This document shows, in pieces, positions 48,046 through 58,600 of a stretch of 64,000 nt of DNA; within the stretch, counting starts at the first letter, position 1; every line of letters starts with the position of its first letter. Origin of the DNA: Ophiobolus disseminans. Lineage: Eukaryota > Ascomycota > Dothideomycetes > Pleosporales > Phaeosphaeriaceae. Both the position numbers and the translations under genes were made by a program. The DNA is taken from contig MU006218.1 in the NCBI GenBank assembly GCA_010093685.1, positions 1,986,933 to 2,050,932 of the forward strand. The letters run 5' to 3'. Below the pieces are notes generated by a model. The model did not search any database, was not told where the DNA came from, and saw only the letters and a program-made list of their open reading frames with translations.

Positions 48046-48361
48046 GTTTGGAGACTGACAAAAGTTGTGTTCTAGGATCTGGTGAAATGTAGACAGCAAA
48101 GCGCTGAGGGAAATTTAGACTTTGAAGTTGTATGGCGGAGCGATCGCGGAAGAGGCGATAACTTTCCGCGTTCGGAACTGTAAACGGTTACGTCATCTAT
48201 GCGCAAAGTCACCAGGTGTTGCAATTATTTGTGTCCTAGCATACAAAGACATGTCGACCCCTATGAAACTTTGGAGACTCTACCTAGTCTAAAAAAAGAA
48301 TACTTCAAGAACACACAAGCTTTTTATTAAATTGTGGATTACGAACATGAATTCTTGCAGT
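48046..48361. other. 5' flank of JAC1 with MITE-end relic
   Basis: Contains the promoter of JAC1 and, at 48210-48240, a degenerate copy of the inverted-repeat end of the MITE found at 62787-62948. The transposon inserts just after it. Confidence 0.5.
48210..48240. repeat. relic of MITE terminal repeat
   Basis: The stretch beginning CACCAGGTGTTGCAAT and ending GTGTCCTAGC matches the end of the MITE at 62787-62948 at about 28 of 31 positions; differences include C to T changes. The partner end was not found with confidence, so the element is a relic or solo end. Confidence 0.6.
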
Positions 48362-48404
48362 CACCGGGGTGACAAAAAAAATGGCTCAACTTTTGCTGAG
48401 GTAA
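48362..48404 (+). repeat. left terminal inverted repeat, 43 bp
   Basis: Identical to the reverse complement of 49975-50017, including a run of eight A. Confidence 0.95.
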
Positions 48405-48780
48405 TCAGCCCCGCAAACATCAATACCACAATTTGCAAACTTGTAGTTTTGAAACTGCCATAACTTACCCAAATCTTGACCAACTTTTACAAAAAATGAT
48501 TCAAATTGCTCGCGCAAACACTCCTGATCGCCCTACAAAGCCTTACGCTGATTTATTAAGAAGGACGCGTTTCTTTGACGCGTTTGATGTGCGCAACTAG
48601 CGCGGCTTGGTGCCTGTTACAGACCTCTGCAATTAAGTTGATATACCACGCCGCACTGCGTACAGATGGCTAGCTGAGAGGCACACACATAGAGAACAAG
48701 TACTACGCCGTCGCGACTAGAGAACTGCAAAAGCTCAGCTCTGCGGCACTCCTAGCAGTGGCTGTCTGTACAAAATACTA

Positions 48781-49815
48781 GATGCTGCACTCGCAAAGCT
48801 TATCAACTCAGACCAAGCGTCACGATGCCAACGACTATTAGCTTAGCAGAATCAAGCTAGTATAGACACTCACAAGCGTACGCTGCAGCGCTCGCTAAAG
48901 ATACGTTTCTCCGCTAGCATGTTCAAAGCTGCGACTTAGAAAGAGATCACAGTGCCGCAGCAAACGCAGCGCGTACTGTATACAACTAACAAGCGTTACC
49001 GCAGCGTCGAGGGCTATTAGAATGGCTTTATATTCACTGATGAGGCTCACTGCGCGCTTGACGACTTCCTAGATAAGTGGATATTGCGCGTACTTGGCCA
49101 GCGTAACTCGCTAGAGAACATCGTTGAACAGCGCGATCGCGGCCCTAATAGCGTCCACTTTGCAGCTTGGATCAACTACTACACTAAGGCAGAAGAACTG
49201 ACGTTCTACAACGACGAGTACGACGACGTAGAGCCAATTAAGCCACCTCCTCGCCCACGCTGGCGCCTAGCAACTGAAACTGAAGCGCAGTATGAGGAGC
49301 GATTGGCGCGATAGGAAGCAGAAAAAGCGCGCCAGCTAGCAGTTATAAAGCCAGGCAATTCTATGCGCGCGAGCTACTATACTGACAAGATCCTCCCGGT
49401 ATACGCTGCTGCGTACCATCAACTTCAAGCACGCTTAAACAAGTTACGCGGCCAGCTCTACCGCAATGATCGCTACAACTAGTACCTTATTGAGGATAAC
49501 AATCCTAGCCACGGTACTTGTAATCCGCGCTCGCTGCTAGCACTATATTGTCGCCGTAAAGGAGTTGAGCGTCTTATGCACCCAGCCAATTCACCTGATC
49601 TTAACCTAATAGAAGGCATCTAGAACATTATCAAGGAACGCGTACGCCGCAAGCTTCACAACATTAACACTATAGACGAGCTTAGGGCAGCACTACAACA
49701 GGAGTGGAAAGCAGTTACTCAGGATCAAATTCAAGCTCGTATCAATGAGATGCCGTACCGCGTTGGGCAGGTGTTTGCACACCCTGACAAGCGCTGCAAA
49801 ACAAGCCTCTGGTAA
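48781..49815 (+). pseudogene. DDE-type transposase, interrupted by six TAG codons
   Basis: A single frame runs from about 48781 to the terminal TAA at 49813-49815 with no frameshift. An HTH-like region (SIDTHKRTLQRSLKIRFSAS) is followed by catalytic motifs FTDEAHCALDDFLDKW (first Asp), YLIEDNNPSHGT (second Asp) and NSPDLNLIEGI (Glu), the DDE_3/Tc1 layout. In-frame TAG codons are at 48844, 48937, 49018, 49312, 49480 and 49621. Most sit where Trp is expected, so a TGG to TAG change is likely. No TAA or TGA interrupts the frame. The transposase N-terminus upstream of 48781 is not resolved. Confidence 0.85.
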
Positions 49816-49974
49816 TTTGCAACACCACAAAAAGCTCGTTTTAGGCGCGTCTATACAAAATTGAAAAGCTTTATCAATTTCAGCTCAATTAGACATGTGG
49901 TTGTGTAGTTGCAATGTGCGTTTTGGCAATGTTTATACTGTAAAGCGAATTGGTGGGGCATCAGCCGACGTCGC

Positions 49975-50017
49975 TTACCTCAGCAAAAGTTGAGCCATTT
50001 TTTTTGTCACCCCGGTG
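49975..50017 (-). repeat. right terminal inverted repeat, 43 bp
   Basis: Exact inverted copy of 48362-48404, ending CCCCGGTG before the CAGT duplication. Confidence 0.95.
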
Positions 50018-50096
50018 CAGTCGCGGCAAAACTCCTCAACGCAGACGCGCCAAGTCCGACTAGAACACCACCAAAAAAGTCTGCATTTTGACAAAA

Positions 50097-50215
50097 ACAT
50101 ACAACAGCGGGTATTCGCCAGTGGTCACCCACCTGACTACTAATCCGCCGGTGTCCTGCTTAAATATTGCTGAGCGGACGGGAAGCATTGCTTTCAGGAC
50201 CCTATGGTCGTATGT
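50097..50215 (-). rRNA. 5S rRNA gene
   Basis: On the minus strand it begins ACATACGACCATAGGGTCC, continues GCTTCCCGTCCGCTCAGC and ends CCCGCTGTTGTATGT, close to the canonical ascomycete 5S sequence with self-pairing ends. It runs into a T-rich Pol III terminator. It lies 79 bp from the right end of the transposon. Probably the functional-looking type of the two 5S genes. Confidence 0.93.
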
Positions 50216-50293
50216 GAAAGAGAAGACTACAAAGGTTGTATATATTCTGGCTATTGATGCCACTAGCAGCCAGACGAGACTGCTGGAGGCTAA

Positions 50294-50764
50294 CGAACAT
50301 CAACTGCATATATCCTGGGCATTAGCAATAACACATGCTCAGGCATTGAGTTTGGCAGTGAAATTGCTCGAGTAGTTCAAGATACTTTAACCCACACGCC
50401 CCAGCGTCAAAACAACGCCAACACCAACTCCAGGGCTTCCACAGCCGAAGATGCCAGCATCACTCCCACCACCCTACATCCCTCGAATAACCCCATCACA
50501 CCTCCCACCCCAATACCGCCCCAAGATATCCGCCTCTATACCGTCACCGCCATCAAATCCCCCACCACCAACATCCCCGCTCTCGAGGCATTCATAACTT
50601 CTAAAGTCCAGGCCGGTAGCGAGCGCCGCATCAACCCGCTCGTTCTTAATGGCAAGACGTTTGGCTGGGTTGGACTCGTCCTGGATAGGGCGGGGAAAGA
50701 GGAAATAGCGATGCATGAGGGGGTGCTGGGTGTGAGGGAGAGTTTGCAGGTTAGCTGGAATTAA
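50294..50764 (+). pseudogene. orphan 3' coding fragment without start codon
   Basis: A frame open from TAA 50291-50293 to TAA 50762-50764 reads like protein: AYILGISNNTCSGIEFGSE, then a Ser/Pro/Thr-rich linker and IRLYTVTAIKSPTTNIPALE and RINPLVLNGKTFGWVGLVLD. No ATG precedes the coherent part. The 5' portion may be in an unseen exon or have been separated by the nearby 5S gene and transposon. I do not recognise the family. A frame of similar length on the minus strand is a shadow. Confidence 0.35.
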
Positions 50765-50942
50765 GGGGATTGGGTGCGGAAGTTAAGGAAGTCGAAAAAA
50801 GCACTTCTGGCTACGGAATGGGACGTGGAAATCGGAAATATCCAGCGCTCTTAAGAGTGAGACCAGAGCAGGTCAACGATACCCAACTTCCATCGCAAAC
50901 CACTAATCTCTTCCAATCCATACAAACAACCACCACCCACAC

Positions 50943-52033
50943 TCATACAGGCACCATAAGCGGATTCATTACCCCCGCCCCCCCATCAACCCTAATCTCA
51001 CTCCCCGTAACATAACTACTAAACCCACTCGCCAAAAACCCCACCGCCCTTGCAACTTCCTCCGGGCGCCCCGCCCTCTCCAACCCAATCGTGCGCTTCT
51101 GCACATCAGCCCCTTGCAAACTCGCCGGCGGGAATTGTCCCGATTGCATATCCTTGCTACTACCCAGATCAACGCCAACGTCGATTTGACCCGCTGTTAT
51201 GGCGTTGATCCGGACACCGGTGCCCTTCAGGACGAGCACGCCGCTGCGTACAACGCCGAGGGCGGCGTGCGACGCCATGGTAAACGCGGGACTCCAGACG
51301 CCTCCATTCGTCGCCGCGACGCTCGTTACGACGATGATGCTTCCGTACGGCGCGTCCTTGGGTGCAGCGTTGGCGTAATTGCCCTTTGGCGTTGTTTTCT
51401 GCATCGCAGCCGGCGCATATTTGAGCGCGAAGAATGCGGGCATGGCGTTTGTTTCAAACGCGTTGAGGAGGTCGTGCGGGGAGGTGGATGTGATGCTGGG
51501 TGGGCCGAGGAGGCCGGAGGAGGAGGTCCAAATGTCGAGGCGGCCCCATGTATTCAACACGTCATCGATGAGGGCGAGGGTGTCTTCTTCGGAAGTAATC
51601 TTATACGGATACCCAATGACTTTTGTATTCGGGAACTGTGCATTTACGGCATCGGCGAGCTCGGCGTAGGGTTCCGAGGGCAGGGAGGAGCAGGCGTATA
51701 TGCATGCTGCGCCGTGTGCTGGGGGTGTGTTAGTTGTTTTCGGGTTTTGTTGTGAATCGCGCTGAGGAGTTTCATGATGGATGGGATGAGGGTATGTCTG
51801 ACCAGCTAACTCCGCCACAATCGCCTTTCCAACAGGTTGCGTCGCGCCTGTAACAACACACACGAATCCATACTGTTCACGCCGTCAGTTCATCTCCCAA
51901 GACACCCTCCCCAAGACACCCTCCCACCCCAACAACCCAAATGTAAACCACTCACCAATTTCCCATCCGCCCTATACGGCGAAAAATGCTCCGAATCCAA
52001 CTGCGCCTCGCTCTTTGCCTGTTGTTCAGACAT
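50943..52033 (-). CDS. short-chain dehydrogenase/reductase-like protein with altered catalytic residues
   Basis: Rossmann-fold SDR, 307 aa, three exons (51956-52033, 51803-51872, 50943-51718). The splices produce RADGKLYGFVCVVTGATQPVG and IVAELAAHGAACIYAC, the glycine-rich cofactor motif TGATQPVG and the beta-2 edge. NNAG-like position reads SSSGLLG. The catalytic region reads VVTSVAATNG then FTMASHAALGVV: aligning ASHAAL with the usual YxASKAAL puts Thr and His at the Tyr and Lys positions. The C-terminus GSEIRVDGGAGV is typical. Fold is clear, reductase activity doubtful. A 14-bp tandem duplication (CCAAGACACCCTCC) lies in intron 1. Confidence 0.82.
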
Positions 52034-52477
52034 TGTACTTTTGTTGTCGCGTCGGATGGAGGGGTTCGAGCGATTCTTCACAACAAGAACGGGCCATGAT
52101 TGTTTTTGTCATTTCTTCCGAGCTATTTGCTGCGGCATTATGTCAGGCTACATATCCACGGGGCGCGGAGATGCATAGTGGGCGTTGAAGCTGTTGGTTG
52201 AGGAGCTTGGGAGCTTATCGCGGACTGATAAGGATGTGGTGGGCTGGCTGGAATTTGGAGGGGTCCGCGGGGAGCGGGTGGGGATGGGGATTCGCATAAC
52301 AATTGAAACTAGTGAAGAAAGGAGGAATGTTGTCGCAGTCCTGATGGATGGATATTGGTGATGTATAGTCTGAACTCTGAACTCTAATTGCGGTGAAGCA
52401 TGTTCTACATCTAGTCCCCATGAACCGCCGCTCTATGCTCACACTTCCCACGCCCATGCCCATACATTCCCAGCCCC
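52034..52477. other. promoter of the SDR-like gene and 3' flank of cytidine deaminase gene
   Basis: No coding motif. Region between the SDR start and the cytidine deaminase stop, both genes on the minus strand. Confidence 0.4.
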
Positions 52478-53124
52478 TCAGGCCGTCTTCGCCTTATCCT
52501 CCTCCTGCACCCTCCTCATCTCCTCCCTCGGCGGCAAAACATCTGGCCCAAAGCTCAACGGCAACAACTCCCCCATCGTCCTCACAATGAACCCCCCCTC
52601 CTTATTAAACATAAAAACTGGGACCTCCAGGCCCAGAAACTCCCTCAAATACTGCCTGCACATTCCACACGGGCTGCAAAAGTCCTGAATATCAGTCGAC
52701 ACGCCAACGGCTTTGAAAGCACCGATACGATATCCCAAGTGCACGGCCGTACCCATGGCGACGCGCTCGGCGCATGTGCCGACGGGGTAGGCGGCATTTT
52801 CGATATTTGCGCCTGTGAGCGTGTGGGAGAGGGGGTATGTTGTGGAGGTGTTGGGGGCGGGTGAGGGGGAGGTCGCTGGGTGGAGGAGGAGGGATGCGCC
52901 GACGCGGAAGAGGGAGTATGGACCTATATGATAAATCAATTAGCACAAACACACACCTTAGTACTCCCACATATCCAACAACTGGCTCGCTACCTACAAT
53001 AAGCCCTCCCTTTCGCCTCAATGCATTGCTCGCCCAAGACCTGCAGTTCCTGCGCCGACACGCCGTGTATCAACCCATCTTTGTCGGGTGCGGCTTCGGC
53101 GGATTGGAAAGTCGTTGTTGACAT
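52478..53124 (-). CDS. CDD1: cytidine deaminase
   Basis: Zn-dependent deaminase converting (deoxy)cytidine to (deoxy)uridine in pyrimidine salvage, 190 aa, two exons (52998-53124 and 52478-52923). ATG 53124 (MSTTTFQSAEAAP). The splice restores AYCPYSLFRVGASL, the substrate-binding start. The catalytic motif TCAERVAMG supplies one Cys ligand and the Glu proton shuttle, and SPCGMCRQYLREF supplies the remaining Cys ligands. A short Ser/Pro loop extends the usual core. The protein is slightly longer than the bacterial homotetrameric enzyme, with a C-terminal Glu/Arg-rich tail (REEMRRVQEEDKAKTA). Confidence 0.93.
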
Positions 53125-53462
53125 GGTGAGAGAGGGAGAGAGGAAGCAGGACGCGACGCGGCGAGCTTTGGAGGGGTGGTGGTTGAGCCGAGGCTTGCCG
53201 TGGGGCGGGAGCTATAGCTACAAAGGAAGGTATGTCAGAGGAGGCGGCGGGCTCCGATGAGATAGATCGGGATAGTGGTCAGATGATTGTTGCATGTGCG
53301 ATGTGAGCACGGGAGATGTTTGGGTTTCAGGAATGTGTTTGATTGGGTTGTTTGCTAGCTGTTTGGCTGTGACGTTTTCAATGTCTACGGGCGCGAGTCG
53401 CTGTGCATCAAACGCTAGACATTGTAATTCGAATATGAACAATTCAACAACGGGTCGTGCAA
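53125..53462. other. promoter of cytidine deaminase gene and 3' flank of YOS9
   Basis: 338 bp with no coding motif, between the deaminase start and the YOS9 stop. Confidence 0.4.
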
Positions 53463-55157
53463 CTATAGCTCGTCTTTGTAGACTTCTTCACTCCCTTCTT
53501 GCACCTCTTCGTCCTCCGACTCGTCCGACTCCTCCTGCTTCTCTGCCTTCTTCACTTTCCCCTGCTTTTCCGTGCCCATACCACTCTTGTCCTCCTTCGC
53601 CCTCTTCGCCTTCTTCTCCAATTCATCCTGGTCCTCAGCCTCAATAATACCCCTAAACTCCCTCCCCCGCGGCGTATCCACAAGATCCAGCTTCCACCCC
53701 TTGCGTCCAGCCAACTTCTTCAAGTTCCCCTTCAACTTCTCCACATCCTTCGGGTCGCCAATGTTGTTCTTCTTCATCTCCTCCTTGGTCCACTGCGTGC
53801 CGTCGCTGCTTGCCACGGTGCCAATGTACGTCTCCTTGCCCCCGCCCACCACCACGCTCTTCTCAATCACTCGGCCCTCACTGCCAACATGAGCTTGGGC
53901 GCCGACCTCGACGCCGCCGATGACGATCCCGCGCTTGGTGGAGCCTTCGAGGCCGTCGATGACGTCGCGGAGGGGGTTGGTGTTGGCGTCGTCGTGTTCG
54001 AGGATGAGGCGCTCGGCTTCCTTCATCTTGGATTCTATACGCTTGGCGGTAAAGTCTTCGACCTGTGAGTCGGGGATCACCGGCTGGCATTTGATGGGAT
54101 GGGCGAGGTTCTCCTGTGGTGGAGTAAAGGCGACGTCGCGGCAGAGGCGCGGCGTGTCGACGATCATGAGGTAGGAGCAGGTGCTGGTCTCCTTGATCAT
54201 GGCAATCTTGTCGGCGGATTGCGGGTTGCAGTGGAACTGGACGTGTTAGCCGCGACGATGTTGCAGAGTGGTGCATCCTACCTGGACATCGATCTTGCGC
54301 GGTCTGCCCGTCAGATCGCACTCGGTACCTCCAGACAGGCGCTGGACCATGTACCTGCTCGAGCCCTTGCTCTCCAACCTCGGCTGCTCGAGGCCCTTCT
54401 CCGAGTCGTCCTTGACATTGCCCTCATCGTCCATGGTCTGCTTGCTGCCCTGCTCGCTACCCAGTGTCTTCCGCGCGCCGTCCTTCTTGGCGTTCTCCTC
54501 CTTCTCGTACCGGCCCAACACGAAACTATGCACGCTCGTGTCTTCCTGCGGGGGGTAGATGGGCACTCCACGGCTTGGCGGCAGCTGGTGGAACTGCTTG
54601 ACCTCGTCCTTGTAGCAGAAGCTGTAGCTCCACCACCCACTGAGGTAGTAGATACAATTTCCCTTCATGCCCTCGAGCAGCTCCCAGCCCCGGTCTGTGG
54701 CGCGCACCAGCTCCTTCTCCTCCTCCGCCTTCGCCTCCTCTGCGCTTGTTGTGCTGTTCTGGGGCACTTCGTCCGGTATTACGGGTATGCTGCATAGGAA
54801 GCGCTGCCCTTCTAGCACAACCGCTTCGTATGTGTGTTCGAGCGCATCCTCGACTGCTGATGCGTCCGCCGGCTTGTCCCGCTTAGAGAGCTCTTGCGTC
54901 TCTTGAGAGCCAGGTATCGTGGAGCTCGAGCTCGGTGAGGCATGTTCCGAGAGCAGCGACGTGGCGTCATTTTCGGTGATGAACGTGTCGGGCCAAATCA
55001 CTTCATACTGTGGTTGTATTAGCAGACTGTAGCGCTTAGCACGTACATCAATGCGCCTCACCTGGGGAAACGCGAGTATGTCCTCAAAGACGCTGAATGC
55101 GTGCTGGCTTGCAAGCGCAATCCGCAACACAGCCGGAAGCGCCCAGAAATTCCGCAT
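53463..55157 (-). CDS. YOS9: ER-lectin OS-9/Yos9 homologue (ERAD), KDEL-tailed
   Basis: Recognises mannose-trimmed glycans on misfolded proteins and feeds them to the Hrd1 ligase. About 531 aa, three exons (55062-55157, 54282-55007, 53463-54236). A signal sequence (MRNFWALPAVLRIALA) leads to FEDILAFPQ, spliced to YEVIWPDTFI. The MRH lectin domain has NCIYYLSGWWSYSFCYKDEV, RYMVQRLSGGTECDLTGRPR and TCSYLMIVDTPRLC, with the conserved Gln/Arg/Glu positions visible. A Lys/Glu-rich C-terminal tail ends KDEL, an ER retrieval signal. Exon boundaries are all in phase and the first intron has a GCTAAG-like branch region. Confidence 0.92.
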
Positions 55158-55622
55158 GGTGCAAGCGATTGAATGCGAGGTGCGGGAGGTGATGTTTGCC
55201 GTTGTTGTCGGTGACGTGGAGTTGCGGAGCTCTTGTAATCCTGGTTGGAGACATCTGTCACTTCCGGCTGGCACTTGGCTCTAACCCCGATCGGGTCGAC
55301 TACGAAGCCATTCTCGACATCACCCAAAAGTCCTCATCAAGTATGTTCATATGGCCGTCAGCGACGTTGATATACTATCTACTATCGAGCCGACCGCCCT
55401 TATATGTCCCCAACCACAAGGCTGTTCCTGTAGAGCCATTCCAATAGAGTATCCTGCAGCAAATATCCCGCTGAGCAAAACAAAGATTTTGGTCCGATAT
55501 TGTGGCCCCAACACCGGATCCATGCTGTAACAAAAGAAATGGACGGAGAAAGCCTTGTCCGCCAACTCCCGCTAACTGGCATAAAAGGACTGCAGAAAAG
55601 AGACATGCCGAACTTGAACTCC
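55158..55622. other. promoter of YOS9 and 3' flank of RAD53
   Basis: 465 bp with no coding motif; both flanking genes are on the minus strand. Confidence 0.4.
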
Positions 55623-58600
55623 TCAAGACTTCTGCTTGTGGCCCGACATGAGGCTGAAGCTCCCGCCCGGCGCGCGAGGCTCCCTGCCAGATCCAAGGTA
55701 GAACTCGCACTTGAACTTCAGACACTGAGAGCCGACCTGGGGACCTTGGAAGACGGTCACAATGTCGCCCGTGTGCAGATGACCGAACAGCCCGCGACCC
55801 TTGTCGTCCGTCTGCTTCAGGTGCTTGCCGTTGATGGAGATGCCGTGTCGCGCCATCGTGAAGATGCCCGCGTGCAGCCCGTCCAGGCCAGTCCAGTCCT
55901 TGCCTTGTCGAGCTAGCTCTGCAACCGTACCATCCTTGTTGGCGGACGAGTAAAAGAAGATGCAGAACGACGTCTTCGAAATGCGCGTGTCGTTGACATC
56001 CTCATACACAATCGTATTGGTCGGCTGTCGGCCCCACGACGTGTAGCTCTGGTCGATGTGGAGGTTAAGACCAGGTGCGAAAGAGTCCGGGGTCGCAGTG
56101 AGCTTGCCGAGACGTTTCGCCGGAGCCTTGAAGGCTAGTGCCGCAGGAGGAGAGGGAACGGCTACTGAAGTTGACACGACGGCAATGCTCGAGGTCTCGG
56201 AGTGATCGCTCGCGTCTGAGACCCTTACCGTGTCCTCGTAGAGTGACGCACCGGCCTCGGTGTCCCTCCTCGCGGACAGAAAGTCGAGACCGCTCACTCG
56301 GGAGGCGTACGCCAAGTTGTGGGTGGCTGGGTTCATGGGGTCATAGTAGTATGACGCCGTTTGCGGAAGATTGATCTGACGATCCATGCCGGTCGGTCTC
56401 GCCTTGGGGGTTGGCTCGCTGATTTGGCTGGGATCGTTCGAGCCTTGGTCCAGCGAGTTATGTTGGATTACGTCTGGGGTTTTGGGAGTTGCTGGCATGG
56501 CCGGGCTCTGCGTCCTTGAGATTGGTGATTGAGGTGAGGCCATGCGTAGGTCGCGGACCATAGACTCAGCTCCTTGTAGGCCGGGCGACGAGAATCTGCC
56601 GTTGAGCTGACCCAAAACAGTTGACACGTGGCCCTCGGCACCACCAACAGTAAAGCTGTCTTGCAGCGGGATTCCAAGTGAAGGTGAGGCGATGCTGCCA
56701 TCGAAAGACAACGCATTGTGAGCGCGGGTATGCAAGACACCAGAGCTCTGGAAGGCCGATTGGCCAATCTCACCAAACAAGCGGGGACGTCTAGTGGCGG
56801 GCATGAGCTGGAAACTCTCTCCCTCACGAACAGGATCCTCTGAGCGGAAGGAAGGATTTGCGCTGGAGTCGTCGCCATCACGGATTTGGTTGCGTGGGAA
56901 AAGAGAGTCGGGGCGAATACGCTTTGGCTCGACCATCTCAGCAAACTCGTCGTCGTAGAGGATATCCGCTCCTGCATCCTCCTCTTCATCCGAATCAAAA
57001 ATGCCATGTTCTTGGCCGATGCTCAACTGCGACATTTGTTGCTCCGCAGGTTCCGACTCATCTTCTTCAACGATCGACTGCAACGTCGGATCAGCAGGGA
57101 GCATGGCACCATCCTTCAGCCAAGGATGCATAAGGCACTGTCGAGCACTCGGACGGTCGGTCGGATCAGTACGGAGCATTTGGACCAGTAGGTCGATGCA
57201 AACCTCTGACACACCAGCATTTAGCAGAGGTGTTACGTCAAGCGGCGTGGCCATGATGTTCTTGTACATGGCCTCTCCCGTGGCATCTGCAACTCCCTTG
57301 AACGGCGGTTGGCCGCAGAGGGAAACCCAAAGCACGCCAGCAAAGGACCAGACATCGACGGACGAGCTGTACTGGTGAAAGTTCTTGGCGCCTCTACCGC
57401 GTTTCCTGCCCTTGGCGTTTTCAAAATCGGGGAAGACTTCTGGCGCACAGTACAGCAACGTGCCACAAAAGGTCTTGAGAAAGGTCTCGTCATGCTTGAC
57501 AACCTTTGACAGACCAAAGTCAGAAAGCTTTACCGTGAATGGATCGAGATCTGAGACTAGGAGGTTGTCGGGCTTGATGTCTCGGTGCGTGATGTTCGAC
57601 TTGTGTAGGTAGGCCAGTGCACTCAGGATCTGCAATGCCATCGAGCGAACGACGCCCTCCTTCATGCGCCCGCCTTGGTTGAGGAATGCCGAAAGATCAC
57701 CATGTCGGACGAACTCCATGATGATGTAGAGATGGTCGCCATGGTCGTGGTACTCGATGAACTCGACAATATTCTTGTGGCGGAGACTCTGCATGATCTT
57801 CATCTCATTGTCGATCTTCCTGTCAAGCATGCCGTTCTTCATGAACCGACGTTTCTCCAGCTCTTTGGCCGCGAGAAGCCGGCCATCCATTTTCGTAGCG
57901 AGCTGATGAACGGTTGCGAAGGCCCCCTTGCCCAACATCCCGATGATGTTGTAGTGCTCTCCACCATCCCATTTCATCGTAGGGCCGAGGTACTGCTTGC
58001 TGATGATGGCATTTTTGCCCTTGTCGCCCGGTGTGCAGATGTCCATGAACTTGCGCATGTTTTCTCGGAAGCGCTCCATGTGTGTGACTCTGGCAGGTAC
58101 GCGTACGACGAATCTGATCATCTCTTCCACATCCGCATTCTGAATGCATATAATTGATCCGGAGTTCAGCATACGTATCTTGCTGAAACGCTGGTCTTTG
58201 CATTTCAACAGAATGTCGTCGACTATAGTCCCGTTGGTGGACATGTCTTCCAGCATCATGATACCATCTTGGTTCAGATAGATCCTGAAATGTTGGTTGC
58301 TAATACGTTTGCCGGAATCCTGGCCGAAGACGATATCTGCGCTATTGGCGTTCCTACCGAAGACAAAGCCAAGCTCTTTGAACCGCAGAGTGTGCGCAGA
58401 TGATGTTCGAAGGGCGAGATCGGTACAGAACTTCGAGTTTTGACCAGGGCGATCACCATTGTTGTTGATGATGATGGTCTCTTGCTCTTCGATGTCGCTG
58501 ACAAATGACGCGTCCGTAGACCCCCGAGAATTCTTGAAGAGAACATGCTGCGGACATGTTTCGGCAGATTTTACAACGATCTTGGCCGCCGTTTTAGACG

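Larger units (their letters stand above)
48362..50017 (+). mobile_element. IS630/Tc1-like DNA transposon, mutated
   Basis: A 1656-bp element with identical 43-bp terminal inverted repeats (48362-48404 and 49975-50017) that begin CACCGGGGTGAC. It is flanked by the 4-bp direct repeat CAGT (48358-48361 and 50018-50021). Inside lies one transposase reading frame with DDE residues (see the pseudogene entry). Perfect repeats indicate recent insertion or recent activity, while six in-frame TAG codons show the transposase is no longer translatable as read. It inserted between JAC1 and the 5S gene. Confidence 0.9.

Noticed and set aside
48362..50017. possible retroelement
   Set aside because: Inverted terminal repeats, DDE motifs and a short duplication identify a DNA transposon; no reverse transcriptase seen.
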